A model generated the notes under the pieces. It was not told the DNA's origin. It was given only the letters and a program-made list of their open reading frames with translations, and did not search any database. From positions 1-34,715 of the forward strand of contig CAZWKI010000006.1 in assembly GCA_964634645.1 (NCBI GenBank): a DNA stretch of 34,715 bases, in the 5' to 3' direction. This DNA comes from CAZWKI01 sp964634645. Lineage in GTDB: Bacteria > Patescibacteriota > Patescibacteriia > UBA1558 > S5-K13. This document shows positions 23,101-29,019 of the stretch, in pieces. Position 1 is the stretch's first letter. Every line of letters begins with the position of its first letter. The position numbers and the translations under genes are program-made.

Positions 23101-23682
23101 GGAATTATAACATCTATTCAAAAAATTCGTACAAAAAACAATGAAACAATGTTGTTTATAAAACTTGAAGATAGCCTAGACATAATTGAAGTTATTGTTT
23201 TTCCAAAAATATACCAAAAACTTATAGAAATCATAAAAAGGGACTCCCCAGTTGTTGTGCTTGGAAAAATAAATTTCAAAGACGATCAAATAAAAATTCT
23301 AGCCGAAGCAATGAAAACTGTGGAAAATTATATAGAAGATCCAAAATTAGAAAGTATTAAAAATGGAAATTCAAATAGCAATGGATATAATGGATACGGG
23401 AATAATTATAGCAATTACCAAGATAATTATAATAATAATCAAAACGATAATAATAATTATGTTAAAAATGAATCAGAACCTCTTCTTATTTCAATAAAAA
23501 ACAAAATAAATCCAAATCAAATAGAAAGTCTAAAAAAATTGTTTAGAGATTATGAGGGTAATTGTCCGGTTTTTCTTTTAATAAAAAAAGATGGGCAAAC
23601 AAATAAAATCAAAATTAATATATCTGTAAATAATTGTGATGAATTAAAAGAAAAAATAGATTCTCTATTAAATGAAGACTAG
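20146..23682 (+). CDS. dnaE: DNA polymerase III subunit alpha
   Basis: A 1178-residue family C replicative polymerase. It begins with the PHP domain (HLHNHTHYSLLDGLPKIKDF, AITDHGVMYGVIEFYEQCKK). The catalytic core contains VVGPGRGSAAGSLISYVLNI and the active-site triad region MPDIDIDFAD (Asp400, Asp402, Asp404). Further on are EDLGLLKMDFLGLKNLTILE, QYQEQI-like AVYQEQIMEIAKVLGGFSYG and GFNKSHATCYALIAFQTAYF. An OB-fold lies at about 975-1060 (VGGIITSIQKIRTKNNETML). An Asn-rich linker (about 1072-1108, NGYNGYGNNYSN type) joins it to a C-terminal domain. The Asn-rich linker is unusual. Confidence 0.97.
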   Translation: MKFIHLHNHTHYSLLDGLPKIKDFVSEAKKYNMSSLAITDHGVMYGVIEFYEQCKKQNIKPIIGIETYLARRRMEDKQSGVDSKPYHLILLAKNNIGYKNLLKLTSLAHLRGFYYKPRIDWETLNKHKNGLIASTACLQGQIPQAILSGNIKEAENLIYKYKEVFAEDFYLEIQHHPNEKDQISTNKILIDLSKKTSTPLIATNDIHYLHPEDKTAQDILMCLQSKKKIDDKNRMNLMNFDLSFRSPEKMIEDFKETPEAISNTERIANMCNVEIELGKILLPHFELPSEEKNNESYLEKLCFKGLEERYGKDYKNNPEIIKRLKYELGVIEKTGFASYFLIVADFVNWAKNNEIVVGPGRGSAAGSLISYVLNITDIDPLKYNLLFERFLNPERISMPDIDIDFADIKRDKIIKYVEQKYCSDHVAQIITFGTMASRAAIRDVGRVLGLSYNYCDRIAKMIPMATTLSDALRIVPELKEAYETDQEAKNLIDFAKKLEGVARHHSMHACGVLISKDKLDETVPLQYASSSDMTIISQYSLHPIEDLGLLKMDFLGLKNLTILENVIEIIEKIHGKKINLKDIDIEDKKTYKLFRLGQTTGVFQLESSGMKKYLKQLRPDKIEDIIAMVSLYRPGPMQFIPDFIDRKNKKKEVIYDHPKLKPILEETHGIAVYQEQIMEIAKVLGGFSYGEADVLRKAVGKKIKELLNEQKQKLIDGMIKNGISSHIAQKIWDSVEPFASYGFNKSHATCYALIAFQTAYFKANYPTEFMAALLTSEKDEEKIASKINDAKEVGIEVLPPDINKSYSTFTVLPEELKLGHKKIRFGLEAIKNVGKNIVHAIVKEKKENGTFISLEDFLSRIQDKDLNKKSLESLIKSGAFNEFNDPNILLKNLDKLLEYNRYYKKDNETNQSNIFGGLLNANKPKLKLELYPKSSLMEKLTWEKEMLGLYVSDHPFKNFEGVLKNKTKTIPEIKKMKRAELVTVGGIITSIQKIRTKNNETMLFIKLEDSLDIIEVIVFPKIYQKLIEIIKRDSPVVVLGKINFKDDQIKILAEAMKTVENYIEDPKLESIKNGNSNSNGYNGYGNNYSNYQDNYNNNQNDNNNYVKNESEPLLISIKNKINPNQIESLKKLFRDYEGNCPVFLLIKKDGQTNKIKINISVNNCDELKEKIDSLLNED

Positions 23683-23739
23683 AATATTCTTATAAAATAT
23701 AGTAGAATATATATATTAATGATTAAAAATTTAATCAAT

Positions 23740-23784
23740 CCCACGAAAACCCATTTCGTTAAAACGAACTCTGGGCAAGCGAGG
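23740..23784. repeat. Palindromic element just upstream of a membrane-protein gene
   Basis: TTCGTT and AACGAA (23755-23768) pair around two A, enclosed by CCCA (23750-23753) and TGGG (23772-23775). The right end GGGCAAGCGAGG resembles the CTTGCCC end of the nested element in aspS, read in reverse. It contributes GAGG (23781-23784), the only ribosome-binding-like site before the ATG at 23796 (11-base spacing). Confidence 0.5.
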
Positions 23785-23795
23785 TAAATAAAAAT

Positions 23796-24959
23796 ATGTC
23801 CTACAATGATCAACAAAATTTTACACCAATCCGTTCGGTAAATGCTGTTTATAAAAAAATCGCTGCAATATTTATAATACTTATTATTGTTTCACTTTCA
23901 GTAATACTCTATTTCTCTCTATCAAAAGCAGAAATTTATTTGTCCACAAAAAATCAAAGTGCAAAAACAAATTTTTCAATACAGGTAAAAGAAAATACCC
24001 CTGATAAAGATTATTTGAAAACAAATATATTGTCGGGAAGAATTCTTGAGCTTACGGTAGAAAAAACAAAAGAATTTGAAGTAAAAGGAAAACCGGAAAT
24101 AAGTGGTAAATATAGTGGAATGATGACTATAATAAATGAAAAAAGTCAAAGCCAGCCCCTTGTAAAAACTACTCGTTTTGAATCACAAAATGGAAAAATA
24201 TTTAGAATACAAAGCAATGTAGTGGTGCCGGCAAATGGTTCTATAAAAACATACGTAATAGCTGATGGGGATGGTGAAGATTATAATGAAGCACCTGGAA
24301 AATTTACAATACCTGGTCTTAACGAGGCCTCAAGAAAATTGGTTTATGGAAATCTAGAAGAAGCAATGAAAAGAGACTCTAATCTTAAATACATATTATC
24401 ACAAGAAGATCTTGATAATGCACAAAAGGATTTAGAAAATGAATTGAAAACCAGTGGAATAATAAAATTAAAAGAATTATTAACTAGCGATGAAACATTA
24501 TCTGATGAAGACATAAATACAGAAACAATATCTAATGAAAGTTCAAAAAAAATAGATGAAGAAACTCAAAAATTCGAATATACATTAAAATTAAAAATTA
24601 TTGGGATTGTATTTAATAAAGAAGAATTGCTTATGTTAGCACAAAACAATCTAAAAAAACAACTTGATAAATCACAAGAATTAGTAGATTTTGATAATAA
24701 TTCTCTAAAATATTCTATTAGTAATTACGTTGAACAAGAAAAAAGTGCAACAATAGAGGCCGAACTTTCTGCAAAAATAAAACAAAGCGACCAATCTGAA
24801 AATTTTAACCCAGAAAGATTCAAGGGACTTACACAAGAAGATATTATTGATTATTTTTCTAATGTTCCTGGAATAGATAGTGTAAGAGTAAACTTCTCTC
24901 CTTTTTGGGTAAAAAAAGCTCCAAAATTTTCAAATCATATCAAAATAATCATAGAATAA
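23796..24959 (+). CDS. Hypothetical membrane-anchored protein
   Basis: The protein has 387 residues. A short cytoplasmic start is followed by a transmembrane segment (IAAIFIILIIVSLSVILYFS, about 26-45). The extracytoplasmic part has a segment about AKTNFSIQVKENTPDKDYLK, a beta-rich region (GMMTIINEKSQSQPLVKTTR, FRIQSNVVVPANGSIKTYVI), a long charged helical stretch (about 190-255), and a conserved-looking end (NVPGIDSVRVNFSPFWVKKA). The end resembles proteins annotated as baseplate J-like in Patescibacteria; this is a weak impression. A terminator follows at 24977. Confidence 0.55.
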   Translation: MSYNDQQNFTPIRSVNAVYKKIAAIFIILIIVSLSVILYFSLSKAEIYLSTKNQSAKTNFSIQVKENTPDKDYLKTNILSGRILELTVEKTKEFEVKGKPEISGKYSGMMTIINEKSQSQPLVKTTRFESQNGKIFRIQSNVVVPANGSIKTYVIADGDGEDYNEAPGKFTIPGLNEASRKLVYGNLEEAMKRDSNLKYILSQEDLDNAQKDLENELKTSGIIKLKELLTSDETLSDEDINTETISNESSKKIDEETQKFEYTLKLKIIGIVFNKEELLMLAQNNLKKQLDKSQELVDFDNNSLKYSISNYVEQEKSATIEAELSAKIKQSDQSENFNPERFKGLTQEDIIDYFSNVPGIDSVRVNFSPFWVKKAPKFSNHIKIIIE

Positions 24960-24976
24960 ACACAACATAAAGCTTA

Positions 24977-25011
24977 TTAAAAATCATCCCGCTAAGCAGG
25001 ATGATTTTTAA
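24977..25011 (+). terminator. Rho-independent terminator after 23796-24959
   Basis: TTAAAAATCATCC (24977-24989) pairs perfectly with GGATGATTTTTAA (24999-25011), with a short GC-containing loop. The right arm carries the T-run. The stem is symmetric enough to work on both strands. Confidence 0.8.
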
Positions 25012-25013
25012 TA

Positions 25014-25042
25014 TTGACAAAAATATTTAATTAATATAATAT
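25014..25042 (+). promoter_or_regulatory. Strong sigma-70-type promoter for a non-coding RNA
   Basis: A perfect TTGACA (25014-25019) is followed by TATAAT at 25035-25040 (15-base spacing) or TAATAT at 25037-25042 (17-base spacing). The expected transcript start is about 25048. The next sequence is the tRNA-like RNA, with no protein gene for more than 600 bases. Confidence 0.75.
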
Positions 25043-25057
25043 CTATTTTATATTAGT

Positions 25058-25139
25058 GGCGGATTCTTAGTGGGAGAGCGATTCATAATCCGAGAAGTCG
25101 GAACGGATACGTGAAGGTTCGATTCCTTATTCGCCTCCA
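25058..25139 (+). tRNA. tRNA-like element with an aberrant anticodon arm (tRNA-Cys-like ends)
   Basis: The acceptor arm GGCGGAT pairs with ATTCGCC (one G-T pair), followed by U73 and an encoded CCA. The T-arm carries AAGGTTCGATTCCTT, and AGTGGGAGAG looks like a D-loop and stem. GGCG...CGCCTCCA is the usual end pattern of tRNA-Cys. The middle is abnormal. ATTCATAATCC looks like an anticodon loop with CAT, but its 5' stem strand is missing. The strand that would pair with TCCGA is found downstream instead, making a TCCGA-GAAG-TCGGA hairpin. It may be a rearranged tRNA, a pseudo-tRNA or a tRNA-derived regulatory RNA. Confidence 0.4.
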
Positions 25140-25245
25140 AATTTTAGGAAGTGGATTAACCATCAACGGGGGTTAGATTACTTTAGATGCCTATTTATGG
25201 GGGGAATATGTCTTAGTAATTGGGGGTTTCCCCTATCTGCTTTCG

Positions 25246-25285
25246 AGGGTCATAGATAATTCTGTGGCCCTTTTCATTTGCATTT
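25246..25285 (+). terminator. Terminator of the tRNA-like RNA
   Basis: AGGGTCATAG (25246-25255) pairs with CTGTGGCCCT (25262-25271) with two G-T pairs around ATAATT. Four T follow at once and a run of eight T lies just after. Confidence 0.6.
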
Positions 25286-25430
25286 TTTTTAATATATGAT
25301 AATATATTAATTAGAAGTGATTGATTGATTTACCAAATCAATATCCAATTGGATTACGCCTGGGGCGTACTAAACTTTAAGACAATACATAAAGTGCTTT
25401 ACTAAATTTCATGAATTTAGTAGAGAATTT

Positions 25431-25491
25431 GGGTGGAACCACCCTACGTTCGCTTCATCTCATTTCGCTCACTCCGGGTGGCAAGCCACCC
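25431..25491. repeat. Palindromic element in the metK leader
   Basis: The two ends are each self-complementary: GGGTGGAACCACCC (25431-25444) and GGGTGGCAAGCCACCC (25476-25491). They can also pair with each other around a 31-base centre. A 9-base direct repeat AATTTGGGT occurs at 25426-25434 and 25516-25524, and could mark an insertion that includes this element. Confidence 0.65.
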
Positions 25492-25523
25492 TTCGCAATA
25501 TTTGAGGCGGTACAAAATTTGGG

Positions 25524-25555
25524 TCCCAAAACTGGTAAGTTTTTTGGGATTTTTT
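25524..25555 (+). terminator. Rho-independent terminator in the metK leader
   Basis: TCCCAAAACT (25524-25533), loop GGTA, then AGTTTTTTGGGA (25538-25549), followed by six T. It lies 150 bases before the metK ATG with no gene between it and the leader hairpins, so it may act as an attenuator. Confidence 0.75.
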
Positions 25556-25602
25556 ATTTATACGAATTAAATGTGATATAAATATACTAATACATGCTAA
25601 TT

Positions 25603-25667
25603 ATGCTAATTTAATTTGTATATTGATATAAAAATTAGTATTATTAATACAATTCGCATATTAGCAT
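25603..25667. repeat. AT-rich inverted repeat just upstream of metK
   Basis: ATGCTAAT (25603-25610) pairs with ATTAGCAT (25660-25667), and the inner ATTTGTAT with ATAC AATT, to give a long imperfect hairpin. A further copy of ATGCTAAT lies at 25594. It sits between the leader terminator and the metK start; no function is evident. Confidence 0.5.
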
Positions 25668-25705
25668 TATATATAAAACAAATAATAAATAACTAAATTA
25701 AAACC

Positions 25706-26725
25706 ATGAAAAGAACTGCAGAAAAAATTACGCCTCGTCATCCTGACAAAATTTGCGATAGAATAAGTGATGCAATTTTGGACGAATGCCTAAAACAAGA
25801 CCCAAATAGTCGCGTTGCCCTTGAAACAATGGGGGGACACAATATTGTTACAGTTACAGGAGAACTCACCACAAGTGCATTTGTAGATGTAAAACCAATT
25901 GCCGAGAGAATAGTTGGTTATGAAATAGGTGTTCAAGAAAATATAGTAAAACAAAGTCCTGAAATATCTCGTGGTGTTGATATTGGTGGTGCTGGAGATC
26001 AAGGAATTATGGTTGGGTTTGCATGTCGTGATAATGAAAAAATGCTTCCACAAGAATATTATTTTGCAAACGACTTGTGTCAATTCATATACTCAAAGTT
26101 TCCAGAGGATGGAAAAACACAAATTACAATGGATGAAGAGGAAAAAACAATAAATTGTATTGTTGTAAGTTTTTGTAAAACAAAATCAGACAAACTCAAA
26201 ACATTAATAGAAGAATGGATAAAAAATCGTGCATCTGATTACAAAATAGAAAAAATATTATGTAATCCTGCTGGTAATTGGGATATTGGCGGACTTTATG
26301 CTGATACTGGAGTAACTGGCAGAAAAATAGTTTGCGATGCATATGGACCAAGAATCCCCGTTGGGGGCGGTGCTTATTCCGGAAAAGACGCTACAAAAGT
26401 TGATAGAAGTGCGGCTTATATGGCAAGGCACATCGCATTATCAATGCTAAAACAAAACCCAGACTACACTGAAGTTCTTGTAAAAATAGCTTATGCAATT
26501 GGAGTAAAAGATCCTGTTATGGCAACCTTTGAGGCAATAGAAAAAGATGGATCAATTACAAAGGGCGTTATTGATTCATCATATGACCTGTCTCCAAAAA
26601 ATATAATTGAAACTCTAAAATTAAGAGAGCCAATATATGAAAAAACCGCCGAGTGGGGCGCATANNNNNNNNNNGATTTATTTGGGACAGAGAATAATTT
26701 CAATTTTCTATTTAACAATTTTTAA
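25706..26725 (+). CDS. metK: S-adenosylmethionine synthetase, interrupted by an assembly gap
   Basis: The enzyme makes SAM from methionine and ATP. The N-terminal ITPRHPDKICDRISDAILDE contains the His of the triphosphatase/ATP site and the metal-binding Asp. GGAGDQGIMVGFACRDNEKM and RIPVGGGAYSGKDATKVDRS are the GAGDQG and GGG.FSGKD signatures. About 339 codons fit a short form of MetK (usual length about 380-400). Ten N at 26665-26674 replace the expected YGHFGRE-like segment before DLFGTEN. The expected segment needs more bases than the gap gives, so the true length is unknown. The last residues run into an AT-rich repeat. Confidence 0.93.
   Translation: MKRTAEKITPRHPDKICDRISDAILDECLKQDPNSRVALETMGGHNIVTVTGELTTSAFVDVKPIAERIVGYEIGVQENIVKQSPEISRGVDIGGAGDQGIMVGFACRDNEKMLPQEYYFANDLCQFIYSKFPEDGKTQITMDEEEKTINCIVVSFCKTKSDKLKTLIEEWIKNRASDYKIEKILCNPAGNWDIGGLYADTGVTGRKIVCDAYGPRIPVGGGAYSGKDATKVDRSAAYMARHIALSMLKQNPDYTEVLVKIAYAIGVKDPVMATFEAIEKDGSITKGVIDSSYDLSPKNIIETLKLREPIYEKTAEWGAXXXXDLFGTENNFNFLFNNF
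26665..26674. other. Assembly gap (10 N)
   Basis: Ten undetermined bases lie within the 3' end of metK. The reading frame is kept across them as given. The gap size is probably nominal. Confidence 0.99.
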
Positions 26726-26815
26726 TTGATTTTTAATTTATAAATTTCAAAATTAAAATATAAAAATATTAAAATAGTAAATCAATTTAAAATTAAAAAT
26801 TATAAATAGTAAATT
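26697..26815. repeat. AT-rich inverted repeat between metK and thrS
   Basis: ATTTTCTATTTAACAATTTT on the left has its approximate complement AAAATTAAAAATTATAAATA on the right, making a long hairpin in the intergenic space. It is related to the repeats at 17529-17563 and 19588-19720. It may be why the assembly broke nearby. Confidence 0.5.
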
Positions 26816-26827
26816 TAATACAAATAT

Positions 26828-28603
26828 ATGAAAAATGATAATATTAATTTAAAAAGACATTCGCTTGCTCATGTTATGGCAAGTGCAGTGTTAAAACTTT
26901 ATCCTGCATCAAAATTTGGCGTTGGCCCCAGCATTAAAAACGGATTTTACTATGATATTGATCTTGGCTCCCCCATCACCGAAGAAGATTTGGTAAAAAT
27001 TGAAGAACAGATGAAAAAAATAATTTCCGAAAATATTAAATTTGAGCGTGATGAAATGAAGCTAAAAGATGCAATTAAATTGTTTACAAAATTAAAACAA
27101 GATTACAAGGTAGAATTATTAAAAGATTTAGATAAAAAAGGTACTACAAAAATCACTGATGACGAGAATTTTGGAACAGTTGATAAGGTTTCAATTTATA
27201 AAACAGGAGAATTTGTTGATTTGTGTCGCGGTCCTCATGTTGATAATACTAAAGAGTTAAAAGATTGTGCATATAAACTAACAAAACTTGCCGGTGCTTA
27301 TTGGCGTGGAAGTGAAAAAAACAAAATGCTTACTCGTATTTATGGAATTGCATTTGAAAACCAAAAAGAATTAGATGAATACTTGAAATTATTAGAAGAA
27401 GCTGAAAAGAGAGATCATAGAAAAATTGGAAAAGAATTAGATTTGTATAGTTTTCATGAAGAAGCTCCTGGTATGCCATTTTTCCATGCAAAAGGAACAA
27501 TTATCTGGAATAAATTGGTTGAGTTTTTAACAGAAAAAATGTATGAGAGAAATTATGAAATAAATAAAACTCCAATAATATTAAATAAGGCCTTGTGGCT
27601 TCAATCAGGACACTGGGATCATTACAAAAATAATATGTATTTTACAAAAATTGATGAGGATGAATATGCTGTCAAACCAATGAATTGTCCTGGAAATATG
27701 TTGATTTACAAGGCTCATCAATATTCATACAGGGATTTTCCACTTCGCGCAGGAGAATTCGGAATTTGTCATAGACATGAGTTATCGGGCGTTTTATCAG
27801 GGCTTTTCAGGGTCAGATTTTTTACCCAGGACGATGCTCATGTGTTTTGCACAAAAGAGCAAATGAAAGATGAAATTTTGGATTTAATAAATTTAGTTGA
27901 CGAAGTGTACTCTACTTTTGGATTTTCATATCACATGGAATTATCTACTAGACCAGAAAAAGCAATGGGAGATCCTAAACTTTGGACACTTGCTGAGGAT
28001 ACTTTAAAAGAAGTACTTAATTCCACAGGAAAAGAGTATAAATTAAATCCAGGCGATGGTGCTTTCTATGGTCCTAAAATTGATTTTCATTTAACTGACG
28101 CCATTGGAAGACCATGGCAATGTGGAACAATACAACTCGATTTCCAAATGCCAGAAAAATTTAATTTAACTTATGAAGGGCCAAATAATCAGAAGTTACA
28201 ACCAGTAATGATTCATCGTGCAATTTTAGGAAGTGTTGAAAGATTTTTGGGAATTTTGGTCGAGCATTATGCAGGAGCATTCCCATTATGGCTCTCCCCT
28301 GTTCAGGTGAAAATTATTTCAGTTGGCGAATCACACATTTCTCATTGTGAGGCACTAGCAAAAGAATTTAAACAATTTGGAATAAGAATTGAAATTGATA
28401 AAACAAGTGAAACAGTTGGAAACAAAATCAGAAAATCATCTCATGAAAAAGTTCCTTATGTTTTGGTAATTGGTGACAAAGAAATTTCCTCTCCAAAATT
28501 ATCAGTACGCGTAAGAGGTGAAAAAGATTTAATTGAAATTGAGAAAGATAAATTTGTGAAACAGATTTTGGAAAAGATAAAGAACAAAGATTTGAATTTG
28601 TAA
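26828..28603 (+). CDS. thrS: Threonyl-tRNA synthetase without TGS domain
   Basis: A 591-residue class II synthetase. It starts directly with the N2 editing domain (LKRHSLAHVMASAVLKLYPA; the HxxxH pair, then VDLCRGPHV with the editing Cys), so Ser-tRNA-Thr proofreading should be intact. The catalytic core has PMNCPGNMLIYKAHQYSYRD, motif 2 GICHRHELSGVLSGLFRVRF, FTQDDAHVFC, and motif 3 MIHRAILGSVERFLGILVEH. The C-terminal anticodon-binding domain includes IRIEIDKTSETVGNKIRKSS. The N-terminal TGS domain of about 60 residues found in E. coli ThrRS is absent. The zinc ligands (Cys in NCPG, two His) are present. Confidence 0.97.
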   Translation: MKNDNINLKRHSLAHVMASAVLKLYPASKFGVGPSIKNGFYYDIDLGSPITEEDLVKIEEQMKKIISENIKFERDEMKLKDAIKLFTKLKQDYKVELLKDLDKKGTTKITDDENFGTVDKVSIYKTGEFVDLCRGPHVDNTKELKDCAYKLTKLAGAYWRGSEKNKMLTRIYGIAFENQKELDEYLKLLEEAEKRDHRKIGKELDLYSFHEEAPGMPFFHAKGTIIWNKLVEFLTEKMYERNYEINKTPIILNKALWLQSGHWDHYKNNMYFTKIDEDEYAVKPMNCPGNMLIYKAHQYSYRDFPLRAGEFGICHRHELSGVLSGLFRVRFFTQDDAHVFCTKEQMKDEILDLINLVDEVYSTFGFSYHMELSTRPEKAMGDPKLWTLAEDTLKEVLNSTGKEYKLNPGDGAFYGPKIDFHLTDAIGRPWQCGTIQLDFQMPEKFNLTYEGPNNQKLQPVMIHRAILGSVERFLGILVEHYAGAFPLWLSPVQVKIISVGESHISHCEALAKEFKQFGIRIEIDKTSETVGNKIRKSSHEKVPYVLVIGDKEISSPKLSVRVRGEKDLIEIEKDKFVKQILEKIKNKDLNL

Positions 28604-28616
28604 TTTTAGATAAAAG

Positions 28617-28647
28617 AAAAAGCACGGTTTGAGGACTGTGCTTTTTT
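28617..28647. terminator. Bidirectional terminator between thrS and a convergent small gene
   Basis: AAAAAGCAC (28617-28625) pairs with GTGCTTTTT (28638-28646), followed by T on the plus strand. On the minus strand the A-run on the left becomes the T-run, so it serves both converging genes. Confidence 0.85.
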
Positions 28648-28657
28648 GATATTTAAT

Positions 28658-28861
28658 TCATTTTTTGTTTATTAAATAACGTCTTAATAAAATATTGAGT
28701 CCAATAGTAATAAACATTACCCCAAAAATTCTTCCATAACCACCATAACCAATACAATCCCCAAATGCTCTCTGTAAACAAATCGGTAAAATATTATAAG
28801 ACAGAATAAAAATTCCGAGTTGAATCAAAAAATCTGGTAAGTATTTTAATATCTTTTTCAT
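28658..28861 (-). CDS. Small hypothetical membrane protein
   Basis: A 67-residue protein starts MKKILKYLPDFLIQLGIFIL and contains two hydrophobic segments (about 11-28 and 46-60) with a glycine-rich turn (GYGGYGRIFG) between. It is convergent with thrS and shares its terminator. I do not recognise it; similar short hydrophobic proteins are common in Patescibacteria. Confidence 0.5.
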   Translation of the reverse strand: MKKILKYLPDFLIQLGIFILSYNILPICLQRAFGDCIGYGGYGRIFGVMFITIGLNILLRRYLINKK

Positions 28862-28923
28862 ATTTTATAATTAATTATAACTATTTCCATTTTACCACCA
28901 TTAAAACAAAAGGCAAATTCCAT

Positions 28924-28951
28924 GGTCTGGCCCTGCCAGGGTCTGACCCTG
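28924..28951. repeat. REP-like GC-rich repeat upstream of guaB
   Basis: GGTCTGGCCCTG and GGTCTGACCCTG are direct repeats separated by CCAG. The second contains a perfect palindrome CAGGGTC-T-GACCCTG. Such a GC-rich cluster in AT-rich intergenic DNA resembles REP-type elements. Confidence 0.55.
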
Positions 28952-29019
28952 ATTTTAGGCATTTTCTTTTTCTCGAAATTGTTGTAAACTTATCTAGGTT
29001 TATTATTAATAAAATCACC

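Larger units (their letters stand above)
25048..25285 (+). ncRNA. Candidate non-coding RNA with a tRNA-like 5' domain
   Basis: The interval between the strong promoter and a terminator at 25246-25285 has no reading frame. It starts with an 82-base tRNA-like domain (25058-25139). The following 105 bases contain several runs of G (25165-25169, about 25199-25204, about 25221-25225), one with a CCCC partner close by, all unusual for this AT-rich DNA. The terminator is an imperfect stem (AGGGTCATAG / CTGTGGCCCT) followed by TTTT and, a little later, eight T. I do not recognise it as tmRNA, 6S, SRP or RNase P RNA. Confidence 0.5.
25312..25560 (+). promoter_or_regulatory. Structured metK leader with a terminator; T-box-like switch possible
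   Basis: The leader holds a row of hairpins: ATTGATTT-ACC-AAATCAAT (25324-25342), ATCC-AATT-GGAT, TACGCC-TGG-GGCGTA, and TACTAAATT/AATTTAGTA (about 25400-25422). Then comes TTTGGGTGGAACC (25428-25440), which matches the core of the T-box consensus (GGGTGGNACC). CCCAAA at 25525-25530 can pair either with this TTTGGG, with ACC/GGT as the second helix, or with TTTGGG of the terminator. That is T-box logic. Against it, there is no canonical stem I, and GGGTGGAACCACCC is itself the arm of an inserted palindrome. A possible promoter (TTGCAT, 16 bases, TAATAT) lies at 25278-25305. Confidence 0.35.

Noticed and set aside
25058..25139. A regular tRNA-Met or tRNA-Ile with CAU anticodon
   Set aside because: The 5' strand of the anticodon stem is missing and the variable region is too long, so no canonical cloverleaf forms.
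25048..25285. tmRNA
   Set aside because: The T-arm and acceptor 3' end follow after only 82 bases, and no tag-coding frame or pseudoknot-rich region lies between the acceptor strands.
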